From: Bacteroidota bacterium | GTDB lineage: Bacteria > Bacteroidota > Bacteroidia > Cytophagales > Cyclobacteriaceae | NCBI GenBank assembly: GCA_023417065.1 | Contig: JAEZGH010000228.1 | Location: 1 to 37,762 of the forward strand | Reading direction: 5' to 3' | Length of the DNA stretch: 37,762 bases | Part shown: in pieces, positions 1-8,655 of the stretch | How the letters are laid out: the number at the start of each line of letters is the position of its first letter | Position numbering within the stretch: the stretch's first letter is position 1 | Notes under the pieces: model-generated | What the model was told of the DNA's origin: nothing | What the model saw: only the letters and a program-made list of their open reading frames with translations | Databases searched by the model: none | Translations under genes and position numbers: made by a program

Positions 1-29
1 TTCCTGACCTTCTCCTTTAAACTTATGGA

Positions 30-1163
30 ATGAAGATTCTACTCTCTCTCATCGCGTTCCTGCTTATTTCCTTTATCATACTTACGGTAGCAGCACATCA
101 TCAAATCGCTGGCTGGACTTTGGTAGGGATGTTTTTGACGGCCTCAGTTGCCTGTAGCAGGCAACGCGCGCTAAAAGGCTATGCATTTACGGTGCTGATT
201 TTTGCAGCGGCCAGTGCGGCCATGTATTATCCGAATTACTTCATACGAATAGGTGAATTCAAGCTCTCTTCGGTAATCGTCCCCTTGATGCAGATTATCA
301 TGTTCGGGATGGGCACTGCATTGAGCATTGGTGATTTCACTCGTGTTGTCAGAATGCCCAAAGCCGTGATTGCCGGTGTGGGATGTCAATTCCTGATAAT
401 GCCTTTCCTCGCGCTTATTATCGCCAGGGTCTTTCAGTTTCCAAATGAAGTTGCCGCAGGCATAATTCTAATCGGAAGCTGTCCCGGGGGGCTTGCATCA
501 AACGTGATGACCTACCTTGCCCGTGCAAATCTTGCCCTGTCGGTCACGCTCACGGCTATTTCCACAATCGTTGCTCCGTTTGCCACACCGTTCCTGATGA
601 GTACGCTCGCCGGCGAATACGTTGAGATGAACTTCTGGAAGATGGTTGTCGATATCGCAAAGATTGTGATTCTCCCAGTTGGAGGCGGATTGCTGTTTAA
701 TCACTTTGTGCAGAGCAAGTGGAGAAAACTTGACGATATTATGCCATTGATATCCATGGGAGGAATCGCTTTGATCATTGTCGTTATCACTGCCGCGGGA
801 CGAGATGAATTGATGGCCATTGGCGCATGGCTTATTCTTGCTATGGCGATCCATAACGGATGTGGGTTTCTGTTTGGCTACTTTGCAGCCAGGCTCCTCG
901 GAATGCCAGAGGCAGACCGACGTACCATCGCCATAGAAGTCGGTCTGCAAAATGCCGGCCTCGGGTCAAGTCTCGCGTTGGCTATGGGTAAACTATCGAC
1001 CGTAGGACTTGCATCCGCAGTATTTGCTCCCCTGATGAATATAACAGGATCAACACTCGCCACGTGGTGGCGTAACCGGATTCCCGAGGGATATCCAACT
1101 GAGGATACGAGCTTCCCACTTGAATCGAAAACGGTAACTGACATAGAAACAAAAAAACAATAA
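30..1163 (+). CDS. BASS (bile acid:sodium symporter) family transporter
   Basis: A 377-residue polytopic inner-membrane protein with about nine or ten hydrophobic segments. The family hallmarks are visible: GSCPGG followed by ASNV at about residues 149-158, and EVGLQNAGLG at about 303-312, the two crossover regions that bind sodium and substrate in BASS carriers. Family members carry bile acids, pantoate, pyruvate and other organic anions coupled to sodium. It stops only 2 nt before the next gene, so it is probably co-transcribed with the RraA-like protein and the acid-sugar dehydratase. That context suggests an organic anion such as a sugar acid or a 2-keto acid as substrate, which is inference. 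An ATG at 25 is out of frame and hits a stop at once, so the ATG at 30 is the start. The family call is firm and the substrate unknown. Confidence 0.9.
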   Translation: MKILLSLIAFLLISFIILTVAAHHQIAGWTLVGMFLTASVACSRQRALKGYAFTVLIFAAASAAMYYPNYFIRIGEFKLSSVIVPLMQIIMFGMGTALSIGDFTRVVRMPKAVIAGVGCQFLIMPFLALIIARVFQFPNEVAAGIILIGSCPGGLASNVMTYLARANLALSVTLTAISTIVAPFATPFLMSTLAGEYVEMNFWKMVVDIAKIVILPVGGGLLFNHFVQSKWRKLDDIMPLISMGGIALIIVVITAAGRDELMAIGAWLILAMAIHNGCGFLFGYFAARLLGMPEADRRTIAIEVGLQNAGLGSSLALAMGKLSTVGLASAVFAPLMNITGSTLATWWRNRIPEGYPTEDTSFPLESKTVTDIETKKQ

Positions 1164-1165
1164 CC

Positions 1166-2116
1166 ATGATCAATGCCAGACTATTATTGGTTGCGCTTTG
1201 CGGATTCTTTACGCTTGGGTCGGTGTCGGCGCAGCAGATATCGAAAGAAGAACTGATCTTTCTTACGCCCGAATGGAAAGGTGAACGTTTCCCGGATGGA
1301 CGTCCTAAAGTTCCCGATCAGATACTTAACAGGATGAAACTCGTGACTTTGGAAGAAGCGTGGGCAGTCCTTCGCAATGAGAACTACAAATTTCAATACG
1401 AGGATGGATGGCAGGTCATCAATCCGGATAGTGTACTCGTTGGAAGAGCAGTGACCGCCACGTTTATGCCGGGCCGTCCTGACATCCATACTGCGATTGA
1501 CCAACGCGGGCACACCAAAGATAAACGCGTAGGATCCCAGAATGCGTGGACAATAGATATGCTGACTAAGCGGGATGTTTATGTGGTGGATCAGTTTGGG
1601 GCCCACGAGGACGGACCTACAATCGGTGATAACCTGGGGAATTCTATTTTCACGAAAACCGGCAATGGGATAATATACAACGGAGCAGTCCGCGACATCA
1701 ACGGTCTGAGAGAGCTTGGAAGCTTCACGTCATATTTCAGGACATATCATCCCTCACACCACCTTAATAATCCGAAAGGTCAGTTGAATACCACACTTGT
1801 CGGAATCAATACACCTACGCGGATCGGCAAGGCAACGGTAATGCCGGGTGATGTGGTTCTCGCACGTGATGGTGGCGTAATCTTTATTCCGCCACACCTC
1901 GCTGAAAAGGTTGTCGTGACTTCTGAAATTGTACGCCTACGAGATATGTTCGGTCATCAGCGTCTTCGCGAACAGAAGTATACGCCGGGCCAGATTGATA
2001 CACGGTGGACCCCGGAGATAGAGCGAGATTTCTCAGAATGGCTCAACACGAATATGGACAAACTTCCTGTTCCGAAAGAACAAATTCAGGAACTCCTGAA
2101 ACAACGTACCTGGTAA
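1166..2116 (+). CDS. Exported RraA-family protein (HMG/CHA aldolase-like fold)
   Basis: A 316-residue protein with a Sec signal peptide (hydrophobic residues 5-20, likely cleaved near SA-QQ at 22/23). The body matches the RraA/dimethylmenaquinone methyltransferase-like fold. A GDNLGN segment is followed by GAVRD with the Arg176-Asp177 pair, which in the aldolase members binds substrate and the divalent metal. MPGDVVLARDGGVIFIP near the end is the usual closing motif. Relatives include 4-hydroxy-4-methyl-2-oxoglutarate aldolases and the RNase E inhibitor RraA. An RNase-regulator role is unlikely for an exported protein, so a periplasmic lyase or aldolase acting on a keto acid is more plausible. 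It lies between the transporter (2-nt gap) and the dehydratase (19-nt gap). The family is clear and the reaction is not established. Confidence 0.82.
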   Translation: MINARLLLVALCGFFTLGSVSAQQISKEELIFLTPEWKGERFPDGRPKVPDQILNRMKLVTLEEAWAVLRNENYKFQYEDGWQVINPDSVLVGRAVTATFMPGRPDIHTAIDQRGHTKDKRVGSQNAWTIDMLTKRDVYVVDQFGAHEDGPTIGDNLGNSIFTKTGNGIIYNGAVRDINGLRELGSFTSYFRTYHPSHHLNNPKGQLNTTLVGINTPTRIGKATVMPGDVVLARDGGVIFIPPHLAEKVVVTSEIVRLRDMFGHQRLREQKYTPGQIDTRWTPEIERDFSEWLNTNMDKLPVPKEQIQELLKQRTW

Positions 2117-2135
2117 CCGCACAAAACTGAACCTC

Positions 2136-3419
2136 ATGACAAATAAGAACTCAAGACGAACCTTTTTTAAAAGTGCAGCTACTGCTGCTGCCGCCATTGC
2201 ACCTCTTTCAACAACGTTTGGCAGTGGACTGGAGCACGCCATTGAAAAGATGCCGGCCAAATCTAACCCATCAGATCTGAAAATTACCGAGGTCCAATGC
2301 GCATTTATCCGAAATGGCAGTGGCCTTTTTGTAAAAATACTAACGAATCAGGATGTGTACGGAGTGGGCGAAGGGGTCGACGCAGTGGGAGGGACCTATC
2401 ATTTTGTGAAGATGATGGAGCAACGACTCAAGGGCAGAAATCCTTTGAACGTTCATCGCCTGTTCGAAGATTTGCGACGCTCCGGAGTATTCGGCGGAGC
2501 GCAAGCCGGGGTATATATCGCAGTGTTGTCAGCGATCGAGACGGCACTGTGGGATATCGCGGGCAAGGTATTCAACGTACCCGTATACCAGCTCCTCGGA
2601 GGAAAATTCAGAGACAAGATCAGAGTTTATTGTGATACCGCTTTGTACCAAAGCAATTTGCCATCGCCCGCGGATTTTGCGAAGGCCGCGAAAGAAGCCA
2701 AGGATATGGGTTTCACAGGTGTAAAGTTCGACCTTGACCAGTGGAACGATCCTAAGAAGTATGATCGGTACAACTGGACGGCCAGCCCCGGTGAGATTCA
2801 ACGAATGGTTGATCAGGTTGCCGCCGCACGTGAGGCCGTTGGCCCTGATATTGATATCTGTTGTGATATGCACGGACGATATGATACCGTAACAGGTCAG
2901 CAAGTCGCCAGGAAGCTGGAACCATTTAATCTCATGTGGCTTGAAGAACCCATTCCTGCAGAAAATGCCGAAGCTTATAAGATCATTGCAGACTCTACAA
3001 CGACACCAATATGCGCAGGTGAGAACCTATACCTTGCTTATGGATTCCGTCGCCATCTTGAAATCGGTGCCGTAGACATAGTGATGCCGGATCTTCAAAA
3101 GGTAGGTGGACTAGGGGAAGGACAGCGAATTGCCAATCTGGCCAACCTGTATTATGTTCCCTTTGCACCACATATGGTAGCGTCATTCCTTGGCGCAATG
3201 GCGGCATGCCATGTATGCGCATCAGTACCTAACTTCATGATACTTGAGTGGCAGATATATTTCCACACTAATCCGATGTTCAAAGAGATCGTGAAGTATG
3301 ATGAGCCTATGATTGATAAAGGTTTTATTCCGCTTTCAGAAAAACCGGGTATAGGTGTTGATCTCAACATGGAAGGATTGAAAAAGCACGCAACGCCAGG
3401 CCTACCGTTCTTCAAATAG
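2136..3419 (+). CDS. Tat-exported enolase-superfamily acid-sugar dehydratase
   Basis: A 427-residue mandelate racemase/muconate lactonizing enzyme-type protein. Residues 6-12 read SRRTFFK, a textbook twin-arginine motif, followed by an Ala-rich hydrophobic stretch. The barrel carries the three metal ligands Asp244, Glu270 (WLEEP) and Glu296 (AGEN). His246 in DMHGR and His346 in APHM are placed as in D-galactonate and D-mannonate dehydratases. Such enzymes remove water from an aldonic acid to give a 2-keto-3-deoxy acid. The substrate cannot be read from the sequence. Gene order with the RraA-like protein and the BASS carrier suggests dehydration, cleavage and uptake of a sugar acid. Tat export of a folded metalloenzyme implies work in the periplasm. 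A strong terminator follows at 3447. Confidence 0.88.
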   Translation: MTNKNSRRTFFKSAATAAAAIAPLSTTFGSGLEHAIEKMPAKSNPSDLKITEVQCAFIRNGSGLFVKILTNQDVYGVGEGVDAVGGTYHFVKMMEQRLKGRNPLNVHRLFEDLRRSGVFGGAQAGVYIAVLSAIETALWDIAGKVFNVPVYQLLGGKFRDKIRVYCDTALYQSNLPSPADFAKAAKEAKDMGFTGVKFDLDQWNDPKKYDRYNWTASPGEIQRMVDQVAAAREAVGPDIDICCDMHGRYDTVTGQQVARKLEPFNLMWLEEPIPAENAEAYKIIADSTTTPICAGENLYLAYGFRRHLEIGAVDIVMPDLQKVGGLGEGQRIANLANLYYVPFAPHMVASFLGAMAACHVCASVPNFMILEWQIYFHTNPMFKEIVKYDEPMIDKGFIPLSEKPGIGVDLNMEGLKKHATPGLPFFK

Positions 3420-3446
3420 AGTAATAATATTGGGTGTTCGATTACT

Positions 3447-3484
3447 AAGCTCCTCGTGGTCTATGATCATGAGGAGCTTTTTTT
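3447..3484 (+). terminator. Rho-independent terminator after the dehydratase
   Basis: A perfect 9-bp stem, AAGCTCCTC (3447-3455) with GAGGAGCTT (3471-3479), extends inward by five more pairs including G-T wobbles, leaving a loop of about 5 nt. A run of seven T follows (3478-3484). It closes the three-gene cluster that starts at 30 and separates it from the downstream SusC/SusD pair. Confidence 0.9.
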
Positions 3485-3592
3485 ATGTTGTGAATGTGAT
3501 GACATCTAATAAGTGTATAAATAACAGTTGTGTTCAAAATTCTCCGCTGGTCATTATTGGAAGTAAAATGCAACCGATTTCGTGACCTTTGA

Positions 3593-3602
3593 TCATACAT
3601 AA
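3593..3602. promoter_or_regulatory. Possible half operator (TCATACATAA) before the first SusC
   Basis: The ten bases TCATACATAA are identical to 16862-16871, part of the proposed GntR operator before the second SusC gene. The left arm TATGT of that operator is replaced here by TTTGA, so only the right half is conserved. It lies about 134 nt before the SusC start. It could be a weak or degenerate site linking the first SusC/SusD pair to the same regulator, or chance. Confidence 0.3.
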
Positions 3603-3736
3603 GTAAGAAATACACGACCTAACAAGAGGGTTTGGTGCCGCGCTATCGCACGGTGTTGAGGGAGGATTTTGTCGAGAAAATCCCGGTTAAGTCAACCACT
3701 ATGTAAACCTCAATTTAAACCATAAACCATACCCTC

Positions 3737-6700
3737 ATGAAACAACGTTATCTGTTGTCCGGTATTCTTATTGCCTTTTGCGTCGGGTTTCAGACGCAGG
3801 CAAACGAGATACGCGGCGCAAACGCAGCAAGCTCACCGACGCTATTACCCCATGCTGATGTTCTGGCAGTTCCAATTTCCGGAACTGTAACTGATGAAAA
3901 CGGCTCACCATTTCCCGGCGTGAACATAGTGGTGAAAGGAACTTCTATTGGAACGACGACCAGTGCTGATGGAAGATATCAACTCGATGTGCCAGATGGC
4001 ACTACTACTATCGTATTTTCATTTGTAGGCTATGCCACGCAGGAAGTTAACATAGCAGGCCGATCTGTAATTGACGTTACTATGAGTCCTGATGTAAGGT
4101 CACTGGACGAAGTTGTAGTGACTGCCCTCGGCGTGCAAAAAGAAACAAAGAAGCTGGGATATTCAGCAACTGCAGTACAAACCGACGAGTTGGTGAAGCA
4201 CCGCACAACAAACGTGATGGAATCGCTTGAAGGTAAGATCGCAGGTCTCAACATTACACCTCCCGCAGCGGGTGCCGGAGCAAGTATGCAAATACGGCTT
4301 AGAGGTCAGGCTGCTTTTGCAGGAGCCAACAATGCACCGCTCTTTGTTATAAATGGTTTGCCTATGGACCAGGGCGCACGTGGCGCAAACGGAACTGGAC
4401 AGGTTGAACAACGCGATCGCGGTGATAATCTTCAGAACATCAACCCCGATGATATCGAAAGCATGACTGTTCTGAAAGGAGCTACCGCTGCGGCTATTTA
4501 TGGTGCTCGTGCAGCCAATGGCGCGATCATTATCACCACGAAGTCAGGCCGTAAAGACCAGGGACTGGGAGTAGACTTTACGTCAAGTTACACCACTTCA
4601 CAACCACTTAATTTTATTAAAGAAATTACTCAAACAGAATATGGAATCGGGACGGGAGGAGTTCGCCCGCAGACTCAGGGGGACGCTCAGTCCTTTGGTC
4701 AGTTCAGCTTTGGTGAACGACTTGACGGAGCACCTACTGTCAACTTCGATGGCGTGATGCGTCCCTATTCCGCATACCCCAATCAATTATTCGATTTCCT
4801 TCGGACAGGAACAAACTTCACCAATACTATCGGATTATCTGGAGGTGGCGCGAACGGAAGCTTCCGCGTGTCATTCTCAAATACGGATGCAAAAGGCGTT
4901 GTACCTAACAACGACTACAAACGCCGAATCTTCAACCTGGGTATTAACCATGATATTACGAAAAAGCTGACACTCTCTGTTAACGTGAACTATGCCAACG
5001 AGAAAAATATCAATCCCCCGCAGATCGGGACACAGGGTGATGGAGCAGTTAACTTCTTCGGCCGGATGGGTATTTCAACACCGCTCGAGGCTTATCGCGA
5101 AAGTGCAATAGATCCGGCTACTGGTGCCGAATACCGCACGAATGGTTTTATCGGTACAATAAACAACCCCTATTACCAGCTTCAGAAGAAACAATACTTC
5201 AACGACAACAGAAACCGTCTGCTCGGTACAACGACACTTCGTTATCAGATTACAAACTGGCTATACGCGCAGGGTCGTTTCAACTATGATCAGGCTAATG
5301 GATTTATGGAGTGGAATTCACTGAATGGATCCGGATCGACTACGCTGTTTAATGGCGATGGAACATATCGTGGAAACTATAACATCCGACAAGATCAGAC
5401 ATATGATTTGAACGCTGACTTCCTTGTCGGTGGTAACAAAGATTTCGGGAAGTTTTCTGTCGATGCCAGCTTCGGAGGAAACACATGGCGCACCCAGTTC
5501 CAGCGAAACGAACAAAACTCAAGCAACTTCATCGTCCCTGACTTGTATTCGATATCAAACGGTACGCTTCGCAATCAGGGCATCGCCGGATACGTCTTCA
5601 ATCGTACGCGTGTAAACTCGCTGTATGGATGGGCTGAGTTCGGATACAACGACCTTCTCTTCCTTAATTTTACTGCGCGGAATGACTGGTTTTCAGTCCT
5701 GAATCCTGCTAACAACAGCAAGTTTTATCCATCCGTGTCGGGAAGCTTTGTGTTTTCTGAACTGCTACCAGATCAGAACTGGCTTTCATTCGGAAAACTG
5801 CGTGGATCGTGGGCAGAAGTGGGAAGTGCCAATGGCGTGAACCCCTATGAAGGCGTACTTCGCTATTCGATCAATGCCAATCAGTTCAACGGTCAAACGC
5901 TTGCCGGCGTGAGCGGATCCTTCGCTCCAAACCCTGCTTTGCAGCCCTTTACTGTAACGGAAAAGGAAATTGGTTTGGAAATGCGTCTCTTTAACAGCAA
6001 GGTTCTTTTGGATGTGGCTGCATTCGACAAAGTGACCACAGATCAAATTCTTGATGTTACCATATCCAACACTTCTGGATTCAATAACTCAAAACAGAAT
6101 AAGGCTTCACTGAAGAACAGCGGGGTAGAATTCCTGGTCGAAGTTGTTCCCTATGAAACAAGAAACTTCAGCTGGACAACCTCATGGAACAATGCCTATC
6201 TGAAAACCGAGGTTCTTGATGTTGGAAATGACAGCGGAACAATCCTTGTACTTTATTTCAATGGTACAGGTAACGAATTCCTTGGTGAGCTACGCTACAC
6301 GGAAGGTTTGCCGATGAATCAGCTGTATACTAGAACTTACAGGAGAAACGACAGGGGTGAGATCGTTGTTAGCGACCAGGGACGTCTACTTGCTTCAACC
6401 AATACAACGACCGGAGCAGAGAAGACAAACGGATTCCTTCCAGTTGGTAGTTCGATCCCTAAGCACGTTGGGGGATGGACCAACACGTTCGAATACAAGA
6501 ACTGGTCACTCGGCGTGCATATCGACTACAAATTTGGCGGTACTGTATTGTCATCTACTCACCTGAACATGCTTCGTCAGGGACATTCCAAGTTGTCGCT
6601 TGAAGGCCGCAGAGATGGCGAGAATGGACTTGTTTTCCCTGGTGTATATGAAGATTCAGGCGAACCCAATACTACTGTTGTAGCGAACCTTCAGTCATTC

Positions 6701-7003
6701 TATGCCGACTATCGCAACCTTCAAATCGGTGACCCTTTCACATTCAAATCTGATTTTGTGAAACTTCGTAACATATCGTTATCATACAACTTTACCGAGT
6801 TGCTTGAAAAAGCTCCGGCCTTAAAATTCATAAGGGGATTAACTTTATCTGCAGCTTGTCGTAACGTTGCTATCCTTTATAAGGATCTTCCAGGACTTGA
6901 TCCGGAATCCGTTCAATCCTCCGGTGACTTCCGTGCAGGTTATGAGAACGCCGCACTACCCACTACCCGCAATTACAACGTATCCCTCAATGTTAAATTC
7001 TAG
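3737..7003 (+). CDS. SusC-like TonB-dependent outer-membrane transporter (pair 1)
   Basis: A 1088-residue protein. A signal peptide is followed by a carboxypeptidase-regulatory-like domain (about residues 48-120, GTVTDENGSPFPGVNIVVKG). Then come the TonB-box region DEVVVTALGVQKETKKLGYS, the plug with IRLRG, INGLP and the conserved NPDDIESMTVLKGATAAAIYGARAANG segment (over 20 residues, at about 235-260), and a 22-strand-type barrel ending in NVSLNVKF with the terminal Phe expected of outer-membrane barrels. No STN domain is present, so direct ECF-sigma/anti-sigma signalling through it is not expected. It imports oligosaccharides or other large ligands using TonB energy. It pairs with the SusD-like gene 3 nt downstream. 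The substrate is unknown and no enzymes are attached. Confidence 0.96.
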   Translation: MKQRYLLSGILIAFCVGFQTQANEIRGANAASSPTLLPHADVLAVPISGTVTDENGSPFPGVNIVVKGTSIGTTTSADGRYQLDVPDGTTTIVFSFVGYATQEVNIAGRSVIDVTMSPDVRSLDEVVVTALGVQKETKKLGYSATAVQTDELVKHRTTNVMESLEGKIAGLNITPPAAGAGASMQIRLRGQAAFAGANNAPLFVINGLPMDQGARGANGTGQVEQRDRGDNLQNINPDDIESMTVLKGATAAAIYGARAANGAIIITTKSGRKDQGLGVDFTSSYTTSQPLNFIKEITQTEYGIGTGGVRPQTQGDAQSFGQFSFGERLDGAPTVNFDGVMRPYSAYPNQLFDFLRTGTNFTNTIGLSGGGANGSFRVSFSNTDAKGVVPNNDYKRRIFNLGINHDITKKLTLSVNVNYANEKNINPPQIGTQGDGAVNFFGRMGISTPLEAYRESAIDPATGAEYRTNGFIGTINNPYYQLQKKQYFNDNRNRLLGTTTLRYQITNWLYAQGRFNYDQANGFMEWNSLNGSGSTTLFNGDGTYRGNYNIRQDQTYDLNADFLVGGNKDFGKFSVDASFGGNTWRTQFQRNEQNSSNFIVPDLYSISNGTLRNQGIAGYVFNRTRVNSLYGWAEFGYNDLLFLNFTARNDWFSVLNPANNSKFYPSVSGSFVFSELLPDQNWLSFGKLRGSWAEVGSANGVNPYEGVLRYSINANQFNGQTLAGVSGSFAPNPALQPFTVTEKEIGLEMRLFNSKVLLDVAAFDKVTTDQILDVTISNTSGFNNSKQNKASLKNSGVEFLVEVVPYETRNFSWTTSWNNAYLKTEVLDVGNDSGTILVLYFNGTGNEFLGELRYTEGLPMNQLYTRTYRRNDRGEIVVSDQGRLLASTNTTTGAEKTNGFLPVGSSIPKHVGGWTNTFEYKNWSLGVHIDYKFGGTVLSSTHLNMLRQGHSKLSLEGRRDGENGLVFPGVYEDSGEPNTTVVANLQSFYADYRNLQIGDPFTFKSDFVKLRNISLSYNFTELLEKAPALKFIRGLTLSAACRNVAILYKDLPGLDPESVQSSGDFRAGYENAALPTTRNYNVSLNVKF

Positions 7004-7006
7004 ACC

Positions 7007-8554
7007 ATGAAGACTATAAGATATTTTATTCTCATCACGACATTGATACTGGCTGCGTGTGATAAAGACTTTGTTGAAATCAACACGGACCCGTATGCAG
7101 TAACTGATATTGATCCGGCTCTCCTTTTTGCCGGAGCTCAGCGCAGCCACCTCGGCACGTGGGCGGCGGAGCATACCATTGTGCAGCATTTCGTCAACCC
7201 ATACAACCAGGGTGCTACACTCGGTTTTAATTTTAACGAAGATATCGACGGAGTGAGCAGTCCCCGATGGGACCAATCCTATCCCGGAACTCTTCGAAAT
7301 CTCACTCAGGCGATGAATCTGCTGGGCGAAAACACAGATCGTGTAAACCTACTCAGCATGATCAGAATCTGGAGAGCAAACGTGGTCATGGGACTTGTCG
7401 ACAGCTATGGCGATGTGCCCTATTTCGAGGCGGGCCAGGCAGTATCAGCAGGTATCTTTTATCCGAAATACGACGATGACGCATTGATCTATGCCGATAT
7501 CGAGAAGGAACTCAGAGAAGCGATTGCCGCGTTAAACAGCGGTGCGGACTATGTTTCCTCTGACTTGTTCTTCGGGTCAAACAGCGAAAACCCCACTGGC
7601 AGCGCCGCAGCACAGGTGGATAAATGGAAGAAACTTGGAAACTCAATTCTGCTCCGTTTAGGAATGAGGTACTCAAAACTTAATCCAGGAAAAGCACAAT
7701 CCATCGTTGCTGAGGCCGTTCAAGGAGGTGTAATGACATCAAACAGCGATAACGCCTACGTTAAGTATGATGGGACGCTTTATGTTCAGGCCGAGAACAA
7801 CAACCTTCGGAACTTCTCGTACTTCTATTATGCTGCCGAACCTTTTGTAGACCAGTTAAAGTCGACGAACGATCCTCGTGGGAAATTCATCCTTGCCAAC
7901 TTCAGCGATCCGGCAGCGGTGGCTAATGATGCCGAGCCTGACACAGAACTTTCCAATCAGTTTGGCGCGCCAGTAGGTATTATCAGTACAGAACTGGCCG
8001 ATCCGAATAAGCCGTACCGGGGACCACGTGCGGGTGGATTAAATTACTCGCAAATGAACGTATGGATCATCGCATCACCTGCCGCTCCTGACTTCTACCT
8101 GACCTATGCACAAACGTCTTTGCTTCTCGCAGAAGCAGCGGTGAGGGGATGGGTTCAGGGCGATGCCAAAACGTACTATGAAAACGCTATTCGCGCCGAT
8201 ATGGAGATTTACAGCTTGTATCCGAATACTACGCCGATCACCGATGCTGAAATTACGGCATACCTGAACGACCCGGACGTTGCATATGACGACGCGCGGG
8301 CACTTGAACTCATCAATACGCAATATTGGGTGGTCAATATCAGAAACGGCACCGAAGCTTATGCAAACTTCAGAAGGACCGGGCTGCCCGCATTGAGCCC
8401 TAACCTCTACAACAATAACTTAAATGGCGGATTCGCCAGACGCCTCAGCTATCCCGACTACGAAGCATCTTCCAATGCCAGCAATTATGCTGCTGCAGCG
8501 CAGGCAATTGGTGGTGACAACCTCCTGTCGAGAGTCTTCTGGGACGTGCCTTAA
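7007..8554 (+). CDS. SusD/RagB-like outer-membrane lipoprotein, SusD_2 type (pair 1)
   Basis: A 515-residue protein with a lipobox LAAC and Cys18 as the lipidated residue. The start of the mature chain (FVEINTDPYAVTDIDPALLF) is characteristic of the SusD-like_2 group rather than the classical RagB/SusD group. Partners of SusC in this class form the surface lid that binds ligand and closes over the barrel. It starts 3 nt after the SusC stop and is followed by a terminator at 8591, so these two genes form a complete transcription unit with no enzyme. The ligand could be a glycan, or a peptide or other nutrient, since SusD_2 pairs are not restricted to sugars. Confidence 0.93.
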   Translation: MKTIRYFILITTLILAACDKDFVEINTDPYAVTDIDPALLFAGAQRSHLGTWAAEHTIVQHFVNPYNQGATLGFNFNEDIDGVSSPRWDQSYPGTLRNLTQAMNLLGENTDRVNLLSMIRIWRANVVMGLVDSYGDVPYFEAGQAVSAGIFYPKYDDDALIYADIEKELREAIAALNSGADYVSSDLFFGSNSENPTGSAAAQVDKWKKLGNSILLRLGMRYSKLNPGKAQSIVAEAVQGGVMTSNSDNAYVKYDGTLYVQAENNNLRNFSYFYYAAEPFVDQLKSTNDPRGKFILANFSDPAAVANDAEPDTELSNQFGAPVGIISTELADPNKPYRGPRAGGLNYSQMNVWIIASPAAPDFYLTYAQTSLLLAEAAVRGWVQGDAKTYYENAIRADMEIYSLYPNTTPITDAEITAYLNDPDVAYDDARALELINTQYWVVNIRNGTEAYANFRRTGLPALSPNLYNNNLNGGFARRLSYPDYEASSNASNYAAAAQAIGGDNLLSRVFWDVP

Positions 8555-8590
8555 AAATTTGGGTTACTTCGGGTTTAGTTTGGTTTACGA

Positions 8591-8621
8591 ATGGCCGGGC
8601 ATGTCCCGGTCATTTTTTTTT
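8591..8621 (+). terminator. Rho-independent terminator after SusD of pair 1
   Basis: ATGGCCGGG (8591-8599) pairs with CCCGGTCAT (8605-8613) around a 5-nt loop, with one G-T pair, and runs into nine T (8613-8621). GTTTAC (8583-8588) and GTAAAC (8622-8627) flank it as a further inverted repeat. It lies between two convergent transcription units and ends the plus-strand one. Confidence 0.9.
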
Positions 8622-8655
8622 GTAAACGATAGAAGCCTCCTCCCCGGGAATTCCA

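Larger units (their letters stand above)
3420..3736. other. Intergenic region before the first SusC gene
   Basis: This 317-bp stretch has no plausible gene. It holds the terminator at 3447-3484, the string TCATACATAA at 3593-3602 that is also found in the second SusC promoter region, and a small hairpin GGATTTT (3664-3670) / AAAATCC (3677-3683) in the probable 5' leader. Two AAACCAT repeats lie just before the ATG. I could not place a Bacteroidota -33/-7 promoter with correct spacing. GACCTTTG at 3584-3591 is the best -7-like match but lacks a matching TTTG at the right distance. Confidence 0.6.
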
